A model generated the notes under the pieces. That model had not been told where the DNA came from, made no database searches, and saw only the letters and a list, made by a program, of their open reading frames with translations. A stretch of DNA of 64,000 bases, from contig JAHDQW010000001.1 of NCBI GenBank assembly GCA_018433585.1, positions 422,242 to 486,241 on the forward strand. Direction: 5' to 3'. The translations under genes and the position numbers were made by a program. This document shows positions 49,904 through 59,580 of this stretch, one piece after another. Within the stretch, counting starts at the first letter, position 1; every line of letters starts with the position of its first letter. The DNA is from Candidatus Praeruminimicrobium purgamenti (lineage in GTDB: Bacteria; Elusimicrobiota; Endomicrobiia; Endomicrobiales; Endomicrobiaceae).

Positions 49904-50754
49904 TTTCTTATTTTCCTGAAATAAATTCTGGCTACAATTGCAATCAAGCTCATCGATAAAACAAGCATTAATAGAACTAAAGCCGTACCGAAAATTATGT
50001 TTTTAGGCATGTTTGGTATTTGTGTGGAAATAATATACAAATGATACGGAAGAGCCATTACCTGATCAAACATCGATTTAGGCAAATGAGGAACATAAAA
50101 AGCCGCCGCAGTAAATAAAATAGGAGCTGTTTCTCCAGATATTCTGGCTATGCTTAAAATCGCGCCTGTCATAATACCCGGCAGTGCGTTCGGAAGAACT
50201 ATGTGCCTGATCGTCTGCCAACGGCTTACGCCTAATGACCAGCTTGCTTCCCTGAAAGCATAAGGAACGCTGTTCAAAGCTCCTCTAGCAGTCGTTATGA
50301 TTACAGGAAGTTCCATGATGGAAAGAGTCAAAGCGCCTGCAATTATAGAAACGCCGCATCCAAGCAGCATAACAAAAATACCCAATCCGAATAACCCGTA
50401 AACTACTGAAGGTACGCCTGCAAGGTTTACAATAGCCAGTTTTATAATTCTTGTTAAGAGGTTGTCTTTTGCATATTCGTTTAAATAAATGGCAGCGCAA
50501 ACGCCGACAGGCAAAGTAATCATGATTGCGCACAATACTATCGATAAAGTTCCGAGTATTGCAGGCAATATACCGCCTGCCCTCATGCCGTCTTTAGGCA
50601 TTGTTGTTAAAAATTCCCATGAAATAGCCGAATATCCGTTTTTTACTATATTAAAAACTATGATTAATACCGGTATTATTACCAGTATTGTAGACAAAAA
50701 CAATACGGCGTAAGCAATTTTCTGAGACAGTTTAGGATTCAGTTTAAAGTTCAT
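49897..50754 (-). CDS. pstA: Phosphate ABC transporter permease PstA
   Basis: This 285-aa permease has about six membrane helices and the PstA-specific Glu-Tyr-Ala-Lys and Gly-Val-Pro-Ser-Val-Val-Tyr-Gly-Leu-Phe-Gly-Leu segment, plus the EAA-type loop Glu-Ala-Ser-Trp-Ser-Leu-Gly-Val-Ser-Arg-Trp-Gln-Thr. It pairs with PstC, but the radical SAM gene separates the two. It lies 16 bp after that gene and overlaps the first pstB. Confidence 0.95.
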   Translation of the reverse strand: MNFKLNPKLSQKIAYAVLFLSTILVIIPVLIIVFNIVKNGYSAISWEFLTTMPKDGMRAGGILPAILGTLSIVLCAIMITLPVGVCAAIYLNEYAKDNLLTRIIKLAIVNLAGVPSVVYGLFGLGIFVMLLGCGVSIIAGALTLSIMELPVIITTARGALNSVPYAFREASWSLGVSRWQTIRHIVLPNALPGIMTGAILSIARISGETAPILFTAAAFYVPHLPKSMFDQVMALPYHLYIISTQIPNMPKNIIFGTALVLLMLVLSMSLIAIVARIYFRKIRKW

Positions 50755-50770
50755 TTATAAATTTTTCCCG

Positions 50771-51904
50771 TTAAAAATAACTGTTTGTATACAATCTGCA
50801 ATTAGAATTACAAATCTTTTTATTTTCTTTTAAGCCTATAATGTGTTTCCTGTAATTTTGCATAGTGCCGCTGTTCCACATATCCGATATCGTTAATTTA
50901 TTTTTATTTATATAATAATTTTCTCTTTTAAAACATGTGCATTCCGGAGCAAAAGTATAATCTTCTCCCAAAAGCAATTTATACCAAGGAAGCTTGCAAA
51001 TAAGGATGTCTTTTTTTATATTTTCAGATTTTGCGATATTTGACGCTTTACTGGAATAATGTATTGTTAAACATATATTTTCTTTTGCGGCTTTAACAAC
51101 CGCAAAATCCAGCATTCTTTCAATTTTAGATCTGGTTTCTCTGCCGAAAACATTACTGTAATCCGGCGTCGAAATACATTCGTTGAACGTTATTCCGTTA
51201 AAGTTGTGCGTTTTTGCAAAATCTACGATATTTAAAATTTCATTAAAATTCTCTTTTAAAATTACAAAATTGATATGCATCTGCATATCGGACTTATATT
51301 TTAATTTATATTTATTTAATAAATTAATATTTTCCATAAGTTTTTTAAAACTTGAGCCTCGCCTTATTTGTTCATATGTTTCCTTATTCGTTCCGTCGAC
51401 AGATATAATGAGCTTGATATTCGGTATTTGTGAAAGCTGTTTTATTGTTTCTTTATTTATATTTTGTAAATTTGTAACAATGTTTTGAGAAATCTGTTTA
51501 TAAACCGCAACATTTTGTAAAATTTTAACAAAATCTTCCCAAAGGAAAATTTCTCCTCCCTGCCATGTAATTGAATCTAAATAAGGGAATAGATCTGCTA
51601 TTTCTTCCATATATTGTTCCGGAAGAGAATAATTATGTTTTTTTTCTTTTTGATTGCACATAATGCAGTTAAATTGACATTTATCAAACAAAACAACCTG
51701 AAGATTTCTCGGTTTGCTGTCCAATATGAATTTTTTTGCAGAGAGTTCGTATTCGTTTAAAAATTTATTTTTTAAATATACGTTATCTTCCGGAATAATA
51801 TTTTGATATTGTTCATATATTTCTTTAGACATATCGTATTGTCCCAGATGGTTATATATTTGCATTTTTAACATAGCTTCCATATAATTATAAATTCGTT
51901 TCAT
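50771..51904 (-). CDS. Radical SAM/SPASM-type protein inserted in pst operon
   Basis: This 377-aa protein has a radical SAM cluster Cys76-x3-Cys80-x2-Cys83 (Cys-Gln-Phe-Asn-Cys-Ile-Met-Cys), followed by Trp-Gln-Gly-Gly-Glu and Ser-Val-Asp-Gly-Thr in the expected order. The C-terminal part has further cysteines (Ile-Cys-Lys-Leu-Pro-Trp; Glu-Cys-Thr-Cys; Ile-Cys-Asn-Ser-Asn-Cys) that look like a SPASM/twitch cluster. The N-terminal 60 residues are helical, TPR-like. It is coupled to pstC by ATGA and lies 16 bp before pstA. The substrate is unknown; phosphate-linked regulation of its expression is inference from position. Confidence 0.88.
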   Translation of the reverse strand: MKRIYNYMEAMLKMQIYNHLGQYDMSKEIYEQYQNIIPEDNVYLKNKFLNEYELSAKKFILDSKPRNLQVVLFDKCQFNCIMCNQKEKKHNYSLPEQYMEEIADLFPYLDSITWQGGEIFLWEDFVKILQNVAVYKQISQNIVTNLQNINKETIKQLSQIPNIKLIISVDGTNKETYEQIRRGSSFKKLMENINLLNKYKLKYKSDMQMHINFVILKENFNEILNIVDFAKTHNFNGITFNECISTPDYSNVFGRETRSKIERMLDFAVVKAAKENICLTIHYSSKASNIAKSENIKKDILICKLPWYKLLLGEDYTFAPECTCFKRENYYINKNKLTISDMWNSGTMQNYRKHIIGLKENKKICNSNCRLYTNSYF

Positions 51905-52773
51905 CTTTTTTTATTTTTGTTTAAAAATAAATCAGCTATAAAATTTATTATAAAAGTTATTGAAAATAATACCAGCCCTATTCCGAATAATGCTTTATAA
52001 TGAAGTCCGCCTTTTACGGTTTCTCCCATTTCTGCGGCTATTGTTGCCGTTAACGTTCTCACAGGTTCAAAAATACTTGAAGGTATGTGGGCGGCATTGC
52101 CTGTTATCATCATAACTGCCATTGTTTCTCCGATAACTCTGCCTATACCAAGCATAACCGCCGCAATGATTCCGGGCATAGCAGCTTTTAAAACAATTCG
52201 TCTTATTGTCTGCCATTTCGTTGCTCCCAGTGCATAAGCACCTTCTTTGTACTGCCAAGGAACCGAACGGATTGCATCTTCTGAAATTGATACAATCGTA
52301 GGCATAGCCATAAAAGCAAGCATTATTGATCCTGAAAAAGCCGTAAGTCCGGTAGGAACGTTGAATAGAGCTTTTACAAGAGGAACCAGCGTAACCATAC
52401 CGACAAAACCAATAACAACGCTTGGTATTGCAGCCATAAGCTCAACAAGTGATTTTAAGACGTCTCTTATGCCTTTCGGAGCAATTTCCGATATATACAA
52501 TGCCGTCATAATTCCTAACGGAACGGCTATAATCGTAGCGCCTAAAGTTACTAAAACTGAACCTACTATCAATGATAAAACGCCGTAAGCGGCAGGATCG
52601 GAAGTAGGATACCAATATTTACCTAGCAAGAACTCAAATATTCCGTATTCTTTAAAAAAAGAAATACCTTCCTTAAATAAGAAGCCGAATATCAATACGA
52701 CAAAAACTATCGATAATATTCCGCATATAAAAATTATTTTTTCTATTACAGAATCTCTAAATTTTCTAAGCAT
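51901..52773 (-). CDS. pstC: Phosphate ABC transporter permease PstC
   Basis: This 290-aa permease has six membrane helices and the PstC marks Tyr-Gly-Val-Leu-Ser-Leu-Ile-Val-Gly-Ser, Ala-Ile-Pro-Ser-Val-Val-Ile-Gly-Phe and the EAA-type loop Glu-Gly-Ala-Tyr-Ala-Leu-Gly-Ala-Thr-Lys-Trp-Gln-Thr. It begins 2 bp after the SGNH gene and overlaps the radical SAM gene by four bases. Confidence 0.95.
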   Translation of the reverse strand: MLRKFRDSVIEKIIFICGILSIVFVVLIFGFLFKEGISFFKEYGIFEFLLGKYWYPTSDPAAYGVLSLIVGSVLVTLGATIIAVPLGIMTALYISEIAPKGIRDVLKSLVELMAAIPSVVIGFVGMVTLVPLVKALFNVPTGLTAFSGSIMLAFMAMPTIVSISEDAIRSVPWQYKEGAYALGATKWQTIRRIVLKAAMPGIIAAVMLGIGRVIGETMAVMMITGNAAHIPSSIFEPVRTLTATIAAEMGETVKGGLHYKALFGIGLVLFSITFIINFIADLFLNKNKKR

Positions 52774-52775
52774 TG

Positions 52776-53795
52776 TTATTGTAAAACTCCGTCCTGATCT
52801 AATTTTTCATAAATAAAATCTGATAATAATTTATGCCCGTATGAATTAGGGTGTATAATGTCTTCCCTAAAAACTGAAAAATCTTCAGATGCTTTAATAA
52901 AGTTTTCGTGCAAATCAACACATATGATATTATTATATTTCTTTAATATATTTTTAACGTTTTTCTGCATTTCTTTTTCTTCAGAATTATCAAAATACGG
53001 AACAATAAAAATATAACATTTGAATCCGTATTCTTTTTGCAATTTTGAAATAATATAAAAACCTATTTCGTCATTTGTTATGCTGTTATCAATATTAGCA
53101 TATTTACGATAGATTTCAGCAACATTAGTGCTGTTTTCTTTATCTAATTTATTTAGAACAATTTTATAGATTTCTCTATATGCTTTTGAACGGCATAAAA
53201 ACTTGTTTATTTTATTAGAACCCGACAATGCAGCGTAATATATTTCTTTGCTGCAATGTTCATCATTATCATTCAAACAGTACAAAAAAACAACCGTGTC
53301 AGGTTTATATTTTAAACCGTTTATTTTCAAATTATGGGCTGTTTGAATTATATTGTATCCGTCAACGCCCATATTGTAAACTCTGTATTTATACCGCGTA
53401 TCTTTTTTATCAATTTTCTTTGACAATATTTTTGTATAAACTTTATCGCTGCCGACAGATCCTGCAAATGTGATTGAATCTCCCAACGCTATAATCAGTT
53501 TATTATTGGGATTTTTATTTAATTCAAAATCAGCATCTCTAAATCCCTGTCCGTTAGTTTTATACTGCGTAAGAAATTTATATCTTTTGAATACCGTATT
53601 TTTTTTCATTTCATAAACTAAAATTTTATCTGAAGAAACGGAAAAATTATCTTCGTCAGAAGTGTATAAATCTCTGTTTTTTAATATTATATTCTTTTCT
53701 ATATTTTCAAAAAGAATGTCTATAAATAAAAAGATCAAACAACCTAAAAACAAACCTATGAAAAAGACCAAAAATAATTTTATACATTTAGTCAT
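52776..53795 (-). CDS. Membrane-anchored SGNH/GDSL hydrolase-like protein in pst operon
   Basis: This 339-aa protein begins with one membrane helix (residues 8-28) and then an SGNH fold. The nucleophile block is Ala-Leu-Gly-Asp-Ser-Ile-Thr-Phe (Ser107). Block II-III is Asn-Met-Gly-Val-Asp-Gly-Tyr-Asn and Tyr-Cys-Leu-Asn-Asp-Asn-Asp. The Asp-x-x-His pair is Asp312-Ile-Ile-His315. It probably acts as an esterase or acetyl-modifying enzyme at the membrane; the substrate is unknown. It overlaps pstS by 8 bp and precedes pstC by 2 bp. Confidence 0.85.
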   Translation of the reverse strand: MTKCIKLFLVFFIGLFLGCLIFLFIDILFENIEKNIILKNRDLYTSDEDNFSVSSDKILVYEMKKNTVFKRYKFLTQYKTNGQGFRDADFELNKNPNNKLIIALGDSITFAGSVGSDKVYTKILSKKIDKKDTRYKYRVYNMGVDGYNIIQTAHNLKINGLKYKPDTVVFLYCLNDNDEHCSKEIYYAALSGSNKINKFLCRSKAYREIYKIVLNKLDKENSTNVAEIYRKYANIDNSITNDEIGFYIISKLQKEYGFKCYIFIVPYFDNSEEKEMQKNVKNILKKYNNIICVDLHENFIKASEDFSVFREDIIHPNSYGHKLLSDFIYEKLDQDGVLQ

Positions 53796-54669
53796 TAGAC
53801 TTTTTTATAGGCACAAAATCAGTTTCTGCGACTATCTTCTGTCCTTCTTTTGACAAAGTGTATTCTATAAAAGCTTTTACTATTCCGACAGGTTCGCCGT
53901 TAGTATAAAGATATAAAGGCCTTGAAATCGGATATTTCCCCGACATGACATTTTCAATATTAGGATAAACGTATTCTTTTGAATTGCCTGATGATATCGA
54001 CAGAGCTTTGATGTTATTGTTTATAAAACCCATACCGGCATATCCTAAAGCATTAGGATTCTGGTAAATTTCGTCAAATATTGCCTGCGATGAAGGCATC
54101 AAAAGAGCTTTCGGAGAAAATTCATCTTTATTTTTTTTATCATTCTGTCTTATTACATGCTCTTTGAAAAACATATGAGTTCCTGAATTGCTTTCTCTTG
54201 ACAAAATAACTATTTCTCTGTCTTCCCCGCCGACTTCTTTCCAATTTGTAATTTTAGCCATAAAAATATCCCGTAATTGTTGAATAGTCAACTTATTTAC
54301 GGGATTGTTTTTATTTACTAAAACCGCCAAACCGTCAAGTCCGACGATATACTCTTTGTAATGAATATCTTTTTCTTTTGCTAATGTTATTTCTCTTTCT
54401 TCTGCCTGCCTCGAAGCCATCGCTATATCACAGGTATGGTTTAAAAGAGCGGCAAATCCGGTTCCTGTTCCGCCGCCTGTTACTCCGATATTGCTTGTTT
54501 TGTTTAATTCAACAAATTTTTCGGCCCAAACCTGAACTAAATTTACAATAGTATCCGAACCTTTTATCTGCATTGCAATGTTTCCGTCCTGACTTTGAGG
54601 TCTTGAACAGGAAAATACAAAAGTTAAAAGCAGTCCAAAGATTGCTATGTAAAATTTATTTTTGATCAT
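53788..54669 (-). CDS. pstS: Phosphate-binding lipoprotein PstS
   Basis: This 293-aa substrate-binding protein has a lipoprotein signal peptide with Phe-Val-Phe-Ser-Cys (Cys21). The phosphate-binding segments are Ile-Lys-Gly-Ser-Asp-Thr-Ile, Thr-Gly-Gly-Gly-Thr-Gly-Thr-Gly-Phe, and Ser-Arg-Glu-Ser-Asn-Ser-Gly-Thr, matching PstS-like proteins. It is probably the first pst gene; guaB lies 3 bp upstream, so cotranscription is possible. No internal promoter is obvious in that gap. Confidence 0.95.
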   Translation of the reverse strand: MIKNKFYIAIFGLLLTFVFSCSRPQSQDGNIAMQIKGSDTIVNLVQVWAEKFVELNKTSNIGVTGGGTGTGFAALLNHTCDIAMASRQAEEREITLAKEKDIHYKEYIVGLDGLAVLVNKNNPVNKLTIQQLRDIFMAKITNWKEVGGEDREIVILSRESNSGTHMFFKEHVIRQNDKKNKDEFSPKALLMPSSQAIFDEIYQNPNALGYAGMGFINNNIKALSISSGNSKEYVYPNIENVMSGKYPISRPLYLYTNGEPVGIVKAFIEYTLSKEGQKIVAETDFVPIKKSND

Positions 54670-54672
54670 AAA

Positions 54673-55836
54673 CTATTTGCACATACCGATTCTTTGAGCT
54701 CTTTGGAATAATTTTCCTTCGGATTTAATATCCGGAGCTATGATGAGTTCTGCAGTCTGCATTTCTTTTATAGACATTGCGCCTACAGTTCCCATACAAG
54801 TTCTCAAAGCTCCGACTAAATTTTGTGTTCCGTCATCAAGTCTTGCAGGTCCGTAAAGAATTTCTTCCAAAGATCCTGTTACTCCTACTCTGACTCTTGT
54901 TCCTCTAGGCAAATTGTGGTGAGGAGTCGCCATTCCCCAATGATATCCTCTTCCAGGAGCTTCTTCTGTTCTTGCAAAAGCTGAGCCGACCATAACGGCA
55001 TCTGCGCCTGAAGCAAAAGCTTTGCAGATATCTCCTCCTGAATTCATACCGCCGTCTGTTATAATCGGAACATATTTTCCTGTCTTTTTAAAATAAAAAT
55101 CTCTGGCTGCTGCACAATCAACTGTTGATGTTACCTGTGGAACGCCTATACCTAAAACGCCTCTTGAAGTGCAAGCTGCTCCTGGACCAACTCCCACTCC
55201 TACGGCAACACAGCCTGTTTCCATAAGTTCAAGCGCTGCCTGATAAGAAACGACATTTCCTATTATAACAGGAATTTTCATTGTTTTTTGACAAAAGTTT
55301 GCTAAATTTACGGGTGTATATTTTGTGGCTATATGTTTTGCAGTAACAACTGTTCCCTGAGCATAAAATAAATCTGCTCCGGCATCTTGTGCAATTCTTC
55401 CGAATTCTTCTGCATTCGCAGGTATACAGGAAACGGCGGCTTTAACACCGGCTGCTTTTATCTGTTTAACTCTTTCAGCAATAAGTTTTGTTTTAATAGG
55501 TTCTTTATAAACATCCTGAACCAAAGCAGTGGCTTCTTCAGGACTTGCCGAAGCTATTTTATCTAAAACAGCGGCAGGATTTTCATATCTTGTCTGTACT
55601 CCGTCAAGATTAAGAACCGCAAGACCGCCCAGTTTTCCCATTGCTATCGCAAAATTTACGTCAACAACACCGTCCATTGCGCTTGCCAAAAAAGGAATTT
55701 CAAGATTTATGTTGCCGATTTTTGTCGTAACATCGACTTCTTCCGGATTTGACGTGACGTTTCCCGGGACTATGGCCACTTCGTCAAAACCATAGGCTCT
55801 TCTTGCTTCTCTGTCTCTACCAATAAAAAAACCCAT
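54673..55836 (-). CDS. GuaB3-type IMP dehydrogenase family protein, no CBS domains
   Basis: This 387-aa TIM barrel belongs to the IMP dehydrogenase/GMP reductase family, with the GuaB3-type N-terminus Ile-Gly-Arg-x-Arg-Glu-Ala-Arg-Arg-Ala-Tyr. Catalytic Cys lies in Gly-Pro-Gly-Ala-Ala-Cys-Thr-Ser-Arg, and the flap has Asp-Gly-Gly-Met-Asn-Ser-Gly-Gly-Asp. The tandem CBS domains of canonical IMPDH are absent. It probably oxidises IMP to XMP. A promoter with TATAAT may lie near 55905. A long imperfect palindrome lies at about 55920-55975. Confidence 0.88.
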   Translation of the reverse strand: MGFFIGRDREARRAYGFDEVAIVPGNVTSNPEEVDVTTKIGNINLEIPFLASAMDGVVDVNFAIAMGKLGGLAVLNLDGVQTRYENPAAVLDKIASASPEEATALVQDVYKEPIKTKLIAERVKQIKAAGVKAAVSCIPANAEEFGRIAQDAGADLFYAQGTVVTAKHIATKYTPVNLANFCQKTMKIPVIIGNVVSYQAALELMETGCVAVGVGVGPGAACTSRGVLGIGVPQVTSTVDCAAARDFYFKKTGKYVPIITDGGMNSGGDICKAFASGADAVMVGSAFARTEEAPGRGYHWGMATPHHNLPRGTRVRVGVTGSLEEILYGPARLDDGTQNLVGALRTCMGTVGAMSIKEMQTAELIIAPDIKSEGKLFQRAQRIGMCK

Positions 55837-55985
55837 ATTTCCCCCAATATTTAATTACTATATTACTCTGTATTTTATTATTTTTTATATACTTTTTCAA
55901 ATATTTTATTATACTATGTCTTTTTACCGGCTTAAATCCGAAAAAATCCGAATCTTAAGTTTTTTGTAAAAAGCCGCAGATTGTT

Positions 55986-56543
55986 TTAAATTTTTGCTGT
56001 TGTAATCGCTTTTTGCGCCTGATATTTTCCTTTTTTATCTGCATAAGACGTCATGCAAATTTCATCGGCTCCCAAAAACAAAAGCTGTGCTATTCCTTCA
56101 TTAGCATAAATTTTCACAGGCATAGAGCTTATATTTGATACGGCTAAAGTAGCAAAACCTTCCCATTCCGGTTCAAAAGGAGTGATATTTACTATTATGC
56201 CGCATCTTGCATAAGTAGATTTGCCGAAAGCTATAGTAATAACATCTCTTGGAATTTTAAAATATTCGACTGTCTTTGCAAGAGCAACGGTTTGAGGCTG
56301 CAAAATAATAAAATCGTCAACTTTTACAGAAGTAAATAAATTGTCGTCTATTTTTTTAGGATCTATAAAAGTTCCGTCGGATATTTTGTTCATTATTTTA
56401 AATTCGCCGGTTATTCTCATATCGTAACCGTAAGAAGACGTTCCGTAGGAAATACTGCCCTGACGTATCTGCTCTTCTTCAAAAGGCTCTATCATTTTAT
56501 GCTCAAGAGCCATTCTTTTAATCCATTTATCCGATTTAACCAT
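55986..56543 (-). CDS. dcd: dCTP deaminase
   Basis: This protein of about 185 aa converts dCTP to dUTP. It starts Met-Val-Lys-Ser-Asp-Lys-Trp-Ile, followed by [13 protein letters not shown], and has Gly-Lys-Ser-Thr-Tyr-Ala-Arg-Cys-Gly and the catalytic Thr-Pro-Phe-Glu-Pro-Glu-Trp-Glu-Gly. The frame extends 24 codons upstream into nrdJ, but GGGGGA stands just before the ATG at 56543, which also matches the family N-terminus. It follows nrdJ at 13 bp. Confidence 0.95.
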   Translation of the reverse strand: MVKSDKWIKRMALEHKMIEPFEEEQIRQGSISYGTSSYGYDMRITGEFKIMNKISDGTFIDPKKIDDNLFTSVKVDDFIILQPQTVALAKTVEYFKIPRDVITIAFGKSTYARCGIIVNITPFEPEWEGFATLAVSNISSMPVKIYANEGIAQLLFLGADEICMTSYADKKGKYQAQKAITTAKI

Positions 56544-56556
56544 TATTCCCCCAAAT

Positions 56557-58860
56557 TTAGAAACATTTAGAATAACCGCATGATCTGCAAACAACGCATC
56601 CTTCGGCAAATTCAAGCATTTCTCCGCATTCAGGACACTGAGGGCAAGAACCTATCGAATTTCCTGACGCTTTTGATTTATACACTTTAGGCTCTGAAGT
56701 TTTTTTATCTTCGGATGCGGCTTCTTCTTCAGAAAACAGTCCCGGATTTTCTTTCTCCGACGAATATGATTCCAAAGCTTTTGCTATTGCGTCTGGACAG
56801 GAGAGAATTGCTCCGCCTTCAGTCAAAGTAGGAGACGGACATCTGATTCCTTTTAATTGTTCTATAATTTTTTTCTGTTCGACTCTTGATCTCAAAGCAA
56901 GAGAAATAAGTCTGCTTATTGCTTCTGACTGCGTTGCTGTACATCCGCCAGATTTTCCCAATTGTGTAAATACCTCAAAGGCTCCTTCGGAATCTTCATT
57001 AACAGTAACATACATCTTTCCGCAGCCGGTATGCATCAACAGGGTGCTGCCGGTAACTTTTTTAGGTCTCTGTCTAGGTTTTTTTTCGACAGACGGAATT
57101 TCCTGGCAGTTTGTTTTTGAATTGCTGTTTGCAAGGTTAAGAACCTGTTCATCTCTGCTTCCGTCTCTGTAAACGGTAACGCCTTTACATCCGAGTTTAT
57201 AAGACAGCATATATGCTTTGCTTACATCCTCTTTTGTCGCGTCATGCCCGAAATTAACTGTTTTTGAAACGGCGTTATCCGTATATTTTTGGAATGCGCC
57301 CTGCATTCTTATATGGTCTTCAGGAGAAATATCATGTGCGGTTACAAAAACTCTTCTGATTTTTTCAGGAATTTCTTTCATATGTTTGATTGTACCTTGT
57401 TCGGCTATTTTATCCATTAATTCCTGTGAATAGAAACCTAAATCTTTGGCTATTTTTTCGAAATAAGGATTTATAACGAACATTTCCTGTTTATCAAGAC
57501 AATTTGCTCTTTTGTAAACAAGTGCAAAAATAGGCTCAATTCCGCCTGAAGCATCTGAAATTATTCCGATTGTTCCTGTAGGAGCGATAGTAGTTGTCGT
57601 CGCGTTTCTTATAGGGTTTCCTTTCTTATACATGCTGTTTTTAAAATTAGGAAATGCTCCTCTGTGAAGAGCTATTTCTTCAGATGCCTGATGTGATTTT
57701 GTTTCAATAAAAGACATAACCTTTTCGGCAAGAATAATGGCTTCCGGAGAATTATACGGAATTCCCATCTGTACAAGCATGTCAGCCCAGCCCATTATTC
57801 CGAGACCTATTTTCCTGTTAGATCTTGTGATTTCGCCTATTTTTGTTATAGGATAATTATTCATATCTATAACGTTATCAAGAAAATGAACGCCTAATTT
57901 GACTATTTTTTCAAGCTTATTCCAATCAACTTCTTCATCTTTAACAAAATGAGCTAAATTAATTGAGCCTAAATTGCACGATTCATAAGGAAGAAGAGGC
58001 TGTTCCCCGCAAGGATTTGTAGATTCTATTTCACCTAACTCTATTGTAGGGTTTGCGTCATTCATTCTGTCAATAAATACGATACCCGGCTCTCCGTTTT
58101 TCCATGCCTGGTCTACAATCTTATTAAAGACCTCTCTGGCGTTCAGTTTTCCGACAATTTCTTTGTTTCTTGGATTATATAAATTATAGTCCTCGTTATC
58201 TTCAACGGCAGACATAAACTCTTTAGTTATTGCAACCGAAATATTGAAGTTATTTAGACTTTCGCCTTTATCTTTGCAAGTAATAAATTTCATTATGTCC
58301 GGATGATCTATTCTGAGCATCCCCATATTTGCGCCTCTTCTTGTTCCGCCCTGCTTTATAGCTTCAGTAGCGGCATTAAATACCTGCATAAAAGAAACTG
58401 GACCGGAAGAAACTCCGTTGGTAGATTTTACAGAATCGTTTGAAGGTCTTAATCTTGAGAACGAAAAGCCTGTTCCTCCTCCCGATTTGTGTATAAGAGC
58501 AGTATGTTTTAACGTTTCAAAAATTGATTCCATCGAATCTTCAACAGGCAGCACGAAACAAGCTGAAAGCTGCTGAAGGGGTCTGCCGGCGTTCATCAAT
58601 GTCGGAGAATTAGGCAAAAAATCAAGCTTTGCCATCATGGTGTAAAATTCTTCCGTTATAGTATCTAAATTAGCGTCTTTATCGTATATTTTATCTGCTT
58701 GAGCGATATTTTCTGCGACTCTCCAAAAAAGTTCGTTTTCGTCTTCAATAGGATTGCCTTCAGAATCTTTTTTAAAGTATCTTTTTGCCAAGACAGTTTT
58801 AGCGTTTTGTGATAACTCCGGTTTAATCTTTTCGAAAAGTTGTTCCTTTAATGTTGGCAT
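56557..58860 (-). CDS. nrdJ: Vitamin B12-dependent ribonucleotide reductase (class II)
   Basis: This protein of about 767 aa is the adenosylcobalamin-dependent reductase, so it needs no oxygen and no separate radical subunit. Markers are [22 protein letters not shown], the Asn-Pro-Cys-Gly-Glu active site, and Pro-Thr-Gly-Thr-Ile-Gly-Ile-Ile. The C-terminus has a Cys-rich zinc ribbon (Cys-Pro-Gln-Cys-Pro-Glu-Cys ... Cys-Arg-Ser-Cys). The frame opens at an earlier TTG, but GGGAGG lies before the ATG at 58860. Confidence 0.96.
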   Translation of the reverse strand: MPTLKEQLFEKIKPELSQNAKTVLAKRYFKKDSEGNPIEDENELFWRVAENIAQADKIYDKDANLDTITEEFYTMMAKLDFLPNSPTLMNAGRPLQQLSACFVLPVEDSMESIFETLKHTALIHKSGGGTGFSFSRLRPSNDSVKSTNGVSSGPVSFMQVFNAATEAIKQGGTRRGANMGMLRIDHPDIMKFITCKDKGESLNNFNISVAITKEFMSAVEDNEDYNLYNPRNKEIVGKLNAREVFNKIVDQAWKNGEPGIVFIDRMNDANPTIELGEIESTNPCGEQPLLPYESCNLGSINLAHFVKDEEVDWNKLEKIVKLGVHFLDNVIDMNNYPITKIGEITRSNRKIGLGIMGWADMLVQMGIPYNSPEAIILAEKVMSFIETKSHQASEEIALHRGAFPNFKNSMYKKGNPIRNATTTTIAPTGTIGIISDASGGIEPIFALVYKRANCLDKQEMFVINPYFEKIAKDLGFYSQELMDKIAEQGTIKHMKEIPEKIRRVFVTAHDISPEDHIRMQGAFQKYTDNAVSKTVNFGHDATKEDVSKAYMLSYKLGCKGVTVYRDGSRDEQVLNLANSNSKTNCQEIPSVEKKPRQRPKKVTGSTLLMHTGCGKMYVTVNEDSEGAFEVFTQLGKSGGCTATQSEAISRLISLALRSRVEQKKIIEQLKGIRCPSPTLTEGGAILSCPDAIAKALESYSSEKENPGLFSEEEAASEDKKTSEPKVYKSKASGNSIGSCPQCPECGEMLEFAEGCVVCRSCGYSKCF

Positions 58861-58883
58861 TTTACTTTTTCCTCCCAATAAAT

Positions 58884-59360
58884 CTATTTTTTGTTTTTAA
58901 TTTTTTTGTCATGTTCTTTTTTTAATTTTTTCAATTCCTGCATAAATGCATCTATATCGGCAAACTTATTATAAACCGAAGCAAATCTGATATATGCCAC
59001 AGCGTCTATATCAAGTAATTTTTGAAGTATTTTTTCGCCTATTACGGACGAAGGGACTTCCATTATATAATCGCTTAATTCGCTTTCGACTTCGCTTACT
59101 ATCTTATCTATTGTTTCTGAAGATACCGGTCTCTTTTCGCAGGCTCTTGCAATACCTTCCCAAAGCTTTTTTCTATCGAAGTTTTCTCTTCTGCTGTCAG
59201 ATTTTATAACCATAAGAGAAACTTCCTCAGGTCTTTCATAAGTCGTATATCTTTTATTGCACTGATTACACTGGCGTCTTCTTCTGATAGCAGAAGTATG
59301 TTCTATAGGTCTTGAATCTAAAACCTGACCTTCAAAACTCCCGCAAAAAGGACATTTCAT
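58884..59360 (-). CDS. nrdR: Transcriptional repressor NrdR
   Basis: This 158-aa repressor senses ATP/dATP and controls ribonucleotide reductase genes. It starts Met-Lys-Cys-Pro-Phe-Cys and has a zinc ribbon with Cys-x2-Cys pairs (Cys-Pro-Phe-Cys and Cys-Asn-Gln-Cys), then an ATP-cone (Val-Ile-Lys-Ser-Asp-Ser-Arg-Arg-Glu-Asn-Phe-Asp). The frame opens 30 codons further upstream, but only this start matches the family. It precedes nrdJ by 23 bp. Confidence 0.97.
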   Translation of the reverse strand: MKCPFCGSFEGQVLDSRPIEHTSAIRRRRQCNQCNKRYTTYERPEEVSLMVIKSDSRRENFDRKKLWEGIARACEKRPVSSETIDKIVSEVESELSDYIMEVPSSVIGEKILQKLLDIDAVAYIRFASVYNKFADIDAFMQELKKLKKEHDKKIKNKK

Positions 59361-59428
59361 AGATAAACCTCTGTGTAAAAGATATTGAAAACAATAAAAA
59401 AGTGTTATTTTAAATAAAATGCAAGAAA

Positions 59429-59481
59429 CTACTACATATTGTGTTTGCAAGAATACTACAACATATATATTGGATTGTCAA
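59429..59481 (-). promoter_or_regulatory. NrdR-regulated sigma70 promoter of nrdR-nrdJ-dcd
   Basis: On the minus strand TTGACA (59481-59476) and TAGTAT (59458-59453) are 17 bases apart. Two NrdR-box-like palindromes lie over and after them: one at 59458-59473 (12 of 16 to the consensus) and one at 59429-59444, ACACAATATGTAGTAG (about 13 of 16). Their centres are 29 bases apart, about three helical turns, as in other NrdR regulons. Confidence 0.8.
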
Positions 59482-59529
59482 GAAAAATTTTCTTGACTTA
59501 TTTAAACAAATTTTGTACGGGAAATTCGT

Positions 59530-59569
59530 AAAAAAAGACGTCCGGATTAAAAAACCGGACGTCTTTTTT
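59530..59569. terminator. Terminator after the third giant gene
   Basis: The hairpin GACGTCCGG / CCGGACGTC has a short A-rich loop and A/T runs on both sides. It follows the stop of the giant gene at 59581 on the minus strand and separates it from the nrdR promoter. Confidence 0.9.
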
Positions 59570-59580
59570 ATTTTTAACTT

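Noticed and set aside
56544..56615. 24-codon N-terminal extension of dcd
   Set aside because: It overlaps the end of nrdJ, and the SD GGGGGA and the family N-terminus both support the ATG at 56543.
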